DNA of 64,000 bases from Hirsutella rhossiliensis (Eukaryota > Ascomycota > Sordariomycetes > Hypocreales > Ophiocordycipitaceae): assembly GCF_020360975.1 (NCBI RefSeq), contig NW_025408669.1, forward strand, positions 7,874,001 through 7,938,000, written 5' to 3'. A program made the position numbers and the translations under genes. The notes beneath the pieces are model-generated. The model had not been told where the DNA came from, did no database searches, and saw only the letters and a program-made list of their open reading frames with translations. Shown piece after piece: positions 59,838 to 64,000 of the stretch. Within the stretch, counting starts at the first letter, position 1, and each line of letters begins with the position of its first letter.

Positions 59838-60068
59838 TTTATTATAAAGCGTAGCTTAATTTTATAGTTCTTAAAGATATCCTATAATATAAGGGACCTA
59901 GGAAGCTAAAAAATAGGTTTTAAAGAGAGCTAAAAGGAGGTATAAAGAGGAGGGTAGGGGTAAGAAGGGAAGTAAAAGTAGCGATAGCTTCCTATAAAGG
60001 TAGCGAGAGATAAGATAGATATACCGGTAACGGCTAAAAAGGAGGGGAAAAACTAGTAAAAAGCTCGG
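59838..60068 (+). mobile_element. orphan copia 3' UTR joined to the C3 LTR
   Basis: Matches 17030-17260 (C1, same strand) and, inverted, 55395-55620 (C2): the segment that normally lies just upstream of a 3' LTR. Here it precedes the LTR that also serves as the 5' LTR of C3. It begins abruptly at 59838 against C2. Confidence 0.7.
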
Positions 60069-60302
60069 TAGTTAAAAGGATATTAATAGCTTCTTTAAGT
60101 AGGATCTTCTTTATTAATTAAGATACTAAATAAGTATAAAAAGGGGCGTTAGATAAAGGAAAGAAGGATAATTAAGGTAATATAATAATTACTCCCTTAC
60201 TATAATTACTACCCTTATAAGAATTAAATATCTCTACCTTACCTATCTAACCCCTTACTTTTAATTTTACCTTTATATATTTTATATATACTTCTTATAT
60301 CT
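60069..60302 (+). repeat. 5' LTR of C3 (234 bp)
   Basis: TAGTTAAAAGG to TATATCT. It is the only copy in the window followed by a leader and gag. Confidence 0.78.
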
Positions 60303-60479
60303 TTTTTTACGAGAGTTATAAGCCTAGGAGGAATAGAATTCTTATACTTTCTAGCTACTATAAAAGGCACCTTTCTTATATCCTTTATAGCTTCCTTTTA
60401 CCCCTCTTGCTAGAAAAGCTAATTTTAACTAACTTTTCTACCCCTTCTTCTATAACGATATTAAAAAACGACTCCTCTA

Positions 60480-61589
60480 CCGCCCCTATAGTCTATAGGA
60501 CGATTCTTATAGAGCCCTAAGATTAAGAGAAGTAGGTAAAGGAGCTATAGGCTTATATAGATAGAACTATCTATAATTTAGTCTTCTTTAATAAGTAGGA
60601 CTCTCCTAAGCCCCCTCTTTATCCTAGGGTAACGGAATTTATAGAGGGAGCTTATTACTTCTCTAAGCTAACCTCTATATAGTAGAGAGCTTTTTCTACT
60701 ATCTTAGGTAACTACGAGAGTTATTATAAGGAATACCTTTATAAGATAAAGCTACTAACTACTATATATATAGCGATAATAGAATCCGTTAATACTATAA
60801 AGCTAATCTCTTTTTAAAAGGAAGAGACCCTTAAGTAGTAGCTTTTAAAGCTTAAGACCTTAATAGCTCCCTTAAGGGGCTATATAACTAACTATATTAG
60901 GAAGACCTATATAGCTTACCTAGGAGCCTTTTCTACTAAGAACCTACTAGCTTCTTTATAGCTAGCTAAGTAAGAAGAAATCCTTAAGGAAGCTAACTAA
61001 TACTTCCTTATAAAAGCTCTTTCTAGCTAGTAGCTATAGGATATATCTCTACTAATAAAGCCTATTAGTAACGGTTACTTAACTATCTTTTAAGAAGCTA
61101 GTAAGGAACTAGATAAAGAGGCTACTAAAGTATAATAATAATTAGTCTTATTCCTTTATAGCTAGTACTCGACCTAGACGGTTCGACCTACTACCCCTAT
61201 AGCTGCTATAGCCCTTATTACTACGGCTACCGCTGCTACTACTATAGCTATTACCCCTCCGGCTCCTCCTCCCTCGAGAGCCTTAACCCTATCTTTAACG
61301 GCTGCCCTAGTCCTAGTCCCGGCCCTAGCTCCGCCTTCTACTCTAGGCCCGGCCCCGATAGTCCGTTCGGCCCGGCTAGTCCCTTAATAGACCTTTTAGT
61401 TTATTAGTCAAAAAATTAGGGAACTAGTCGAAATCGAACCTCTTTATTAAAATTAGTAATAAGGGGTAAAAAAGGGGAGGTTTTTAAGCAGACCTTCTAG
61501 ATCGGGACGAGGATTCCTCGAAAAAATAAAAGACTAAACGAAACGGCTGCTTAGCCTATAAATCCCTAGGCTATTAATTATTATAATAC
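60480..61589 (+). pseudogene. gag of C3
   Basis: Plus-strand frame readable from about 60530: a helical Lys/Glu/Leu-rich segment (60660-61140), then a low-complexity Ala/Pro/Thr stretch (61190-61370). The knuckle at 61548-61589 has CX2CX4HX4C spacing with the first Cys kept and the other three ligands as Tyr. The mirrored C2 copy of the low-complexity part (59200-59360) includes a TAG/GTA triplet run. Confidence 0.65.
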
Positions 61590-62340
61590 TAGTAGGTCTT
61601 TAAGGAAAACCGACCTAAAGGATTTAACCCTTTAAAGAGGCTATAAGAAACGATATAATAGTCTCTTAAGGAGGACCCCTTATTATAGAAGAAGATAAAC
61701 GAGATTTAGGTTACTAAGAAATAGTAACTAATACTACTACCCCTATTTAAGGTATAAATTTAAGGAAAAATCGTTAGTATAGTAAATCTAGCCTTCGTCT
61801 TCCCTATAGATTAGTAAGACTACCTATTAAGACCCTCCGATTATCCCCTAGGAAAATTAGCTATCCTTAACTCTAGTACTTCCCTTAATATCTATAATAT
61901 ACTCTTATAATTCCGGTCCTTTAAGAAGGTATAAAGGGAATACCTTATTACTAGGGAATTAACTATATAGATAAAGGGATATAAAAGGGTAAATTTCACG
62001 ATAAAATTACTTAATAGGTCTATATAAATTCTTCGACGAAAAAGGGTAGCTTTTTACCCTTAATTTTTAATAAGCTTAATTTCCTTCTACCTTCTTTAAG
62101 AGAAATAAATCTTTTAGGATATAACGACTAAGCCTATAAAGCTAGTCTAGAAGAATTAGACGACTAGGGTTATTAAGGAAAAATTTAGTTAATTTATTCT
62201 TAAATTCCGACCTATTCTTAGGAAGGAATCTCTTAAGAAGTTAGCTTTCCTTATAAGGAGGAATAGGTCTACTATAAAGGACCCTCTTTTAGTAGCCTAA
62301 GGAGACGGTCTTCTTTAGTATATACGACTTAGTTACCTAG

Positions 62341-62887
62341 TGTTATAGAGTAAACCTAAGAGGGAATAGGCTATAGTCGCGCTACTACCCCCCTCTACTA
62401 TATACGGCGTATTGCACGCATACGATAAAAGGTAATAAATTAACTAAGCTACCTAGCTTATTAATTAACTATACTTATTAACTATCTAGGCAACGCCTAG
62501 ACTCTTATATATAGTTTCTTCCCGCGCTCTCTTCCGTTACTCCCTTAGTTAATAGGCCATTACCCCTAGGTGCCGCACCACCTATTAGCCTAGGTTAAGA
62601 TCCCCCGCTGCCTGCGCTATGCATATGCCTCTAGGCTGCGGCGCCCGTATATATACGCGCCTATCTAGCCTTACGCACGGGGACTCGAACCTACGACTAG
62701 TAGGTAGCTTAGTTAATATATTATAGAGTAGACCTAAGAGGGCATAGGCTATAGTCGCGCCACTACCCCCCTCTACTACGTACGGCGTGTTGCACGCACG
62801 CGATAAAAGGTAACGAATTAACTAAGCTGCCTAGCTTATTAATTAACCATACTTATTAACTGTCTAGGCAACGCTTAGACTCTTATA
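62341..62887 (-). mobile_element. TRIM2: second 547-bp miniature LTR retrotransposon
   Basis: 169-bp LTRs at 62341-62509 and 62719-62887 with a perfect duplication CCTAG (62336-62340 and 62888-62892). It is the inverse orientation of TRIM1, with the same 209-bp centre. It sits in the integrase region of C3. The LTR that is 5' in element sense (62719-62887) keeps more CA/TG than the other, the same asymmetry as in TRIM1. Confidence 0.93.
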
Positions 62888-62892
62888 CCTAG

Positions 62893-63780
62893 GCCCTATA
62901 GCTTTATATAAGCTAGGCTAATAATAGGGCGTATAAATAAGGGGACTAAAGACCGTCGAATATAAATACTACGGCTAAGGAAAGACTAAGAGACGAATTT
63001 CTAAACGAACCCCTTTATAGCCGGACTAGCTATATAAGGAAATTTAAGTCGACTAGACCGACGTCTCTAAGGACTAGGAAAGCTTTATTAGGGTAATGTT
63101 TTTATAGACGCCTTTTTAGGGATAGGTTTCCCCTATTTCTTATAGACCTACTTAAGTAAGTATAACTAGTCTACCTTTTAGGACTTCGTTAACTAAATAA
63201 AATCCTACTTTAGCTATAAGGTAAAGAAGATACGGTTTAATAGAGAGCTATTTATAAAGGATATCTTAAATTAGCTTCGAAAAAGAGGTATTTTACCCTT
63301 CCTATTAGCACTAAATACCTAGGCCTAGAACGGAGGGGCAGAAAAATTAAGGGGTACTATAATAGAAAGGGCCTATATAATAAGACTTACTATAAAGCTT
63401 CCCTACGACCTTTAAAGGGAAGTTATTAAGACCGCCTATTACCTTTAGAACTAGACCCTTACGGACCTTAAGGACCCTAGGGAACTAAACTAAGGAATAG
63501 ACTAGAAATTACCCTTTAAGCTCTTTATAAAGAAGAGGGCCTCGCTAGCTTATATTCGTGCTTATAGCTATAAAGTATACGCTATAACTACTAATATATA
63601 GCTAAAAAGGAAGAAGAAAAGAAAGCTTAATTTTAGAGCTTTTATTAGTTACCTCGTCGGCTATAATTCTACGAATATCTTCTAGATCTAGATTCCTCTT
63701 CTATAAAAGGTTATTTCGATAAGGGATATAATTTTCGACGAATCTAGCTTTTTTAACGGAAAGAGGGATTAATAGCCCCT
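62893..63780 (+). pseudogene. integrase of C3, second part
   Basis: Plus-strand reading: a V-D-x-T-D-V-S block (about 63047-63070), then F-x-x-Y-x-K-K near 63220, and a clear copia integrase C-terminal block F-R-A-F-I-S-Y-L-V-G-Y at about 63633-63665, followed by S-T-N-I-F and R-D-I-I-F-D-E. Stops replace Gln and Trp codons. The catalytic triad cannot be assigned with confidence. Confidence 0.65.
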
Positions 63781-64000
63781 CTTACTCTTATAACGTTAGC
63801 TAATTTAAAAGATCTAAATCCCCCCTTCTTAATAGTCTAAAGAAGAGGTCCTAGATAAGGAAACGGAAGAAGAAACTAATATCGAAGTAGTTAAGGATAA
63901 CGCTAACTTTAAAGAAGAAGAGGAAGCTATTAAATTAGATAATCTAGATAAAGAAGGAGACTATAAGAAAGCGGTAGAGCTAGAATACGCCTACCTCCCT

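Larger units (their letters stand above)
60069..64000 (+). mobile_element. Ty1/copia relic C3 (runs off the right edge), interrupted by TRIM2
   Basis: The LTR at 60069-60302, leader, gag (about 60340-61490) with zinc knuckle at 61548-61589, protease region, then integrase (about 62000-63760) split by TRIM2. The sequence reaches the window end before RT. The gag, knuckle and later integrase are mirrored in C2. It is RIP-mutated, but long stretches are still readable through TAA/TAG codons. Confidence 0.8.

Noticed and set aside
55161..60302. A single large DNA transposon with about 470-bp inverted ends
   Set aside because: The inverted ends are 3' UTR plus LTR of copia copies in opposite orientation, and the interior reads as copia gag, integrase and RT on the minus strand.

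Overview
The window is most likely a heterochromatic, transposon-packed stretch of a filamentous ascomycete (Pezizomycotina). TA-rich DNA with CA and TG almost missing covers nearly everything except about 33.8-36.5 kb. CAA, CAG and TGG codons appear as TAA or TAG, and Cys/His codons as Tyr. This is the signature of near-saturated repeat-induced point mutation (RIP), which acts on Pezizomycotina repeats. The one clearly intact gene, an aldehyde dehydrogenase, carries two short fungal-type introns (54 and 64 bp).

Layout, left to right. (1) A minus-strand Ty1/copia relic F (1-578 and 8430-about 10310) is split by gypsy element A1 (579-8429, plus). (2) A4 (10322-12103) is a deleted family-A fragment. 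(3) 12104-16104 is degraded LINE-like sequence followed by a gag piece resembling family D. (4) The 3' part of copia C1 (16105-17263, resuming 32108-32338) is split by gypsy A3 (17264-32102, minus), which is itself split by the GC-rich gypsy B (22816-29778, plus). (5) 32339-33800 is unassigned RIP-mutated DNA. (6) The ALDH gene (33830-35390) and about 1.2 kb of unmutated flank form an island. (7) A terminal-inverted-repeat relic and a (TA)39 run lie at 37232-37475. (8) Gypsy D (37872-53282, minus) contains gypsy A2 (40272-48654, plus), which contains a 547-bp miniature LTR element TRIM1 (42213-42759). (9) A 646-bp MITE-like element lies at 54453-55098. (10) Two copia relics sit head to head (C2 minus, C3 plus), and C3 contains TRIM2 (62341-62887). 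Target-site duplications of 5 bp (six perfect, one differing by a C-to-T change) fix the nesting order.

How the parts work together. Families A, B and D are chromodomain-bearing Ty3/gypsy elements (chromoviruses). Two shared properties stand out. First, in all of them, and in the TRIM, the primer-binding site two bases or less after the 5' LTR is complementary to a stretch inside the same LTR, as in Tf1-type self-priming. No tRNA primer is needed to explain it. Second, between the pol chromodomain and the 3' LTR each carries an ORF on the opposite strand. It encodes a six-cysteine motif with Zn(II)2Cys6 spacing followed by a coiled-coil-like segment. Two diverged versions exist, one in family A and one in B and D. 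This recurrent antisense zinc-cluster gene is the best candidate here for an under-described system, perhaps an element-encoded regulator. All copies in the window are RIP-broken.

Limits: everything was read by eye. Boundaries without a target-site duplication are approximate. No similarity search, codon statistic or divergence value was computed.
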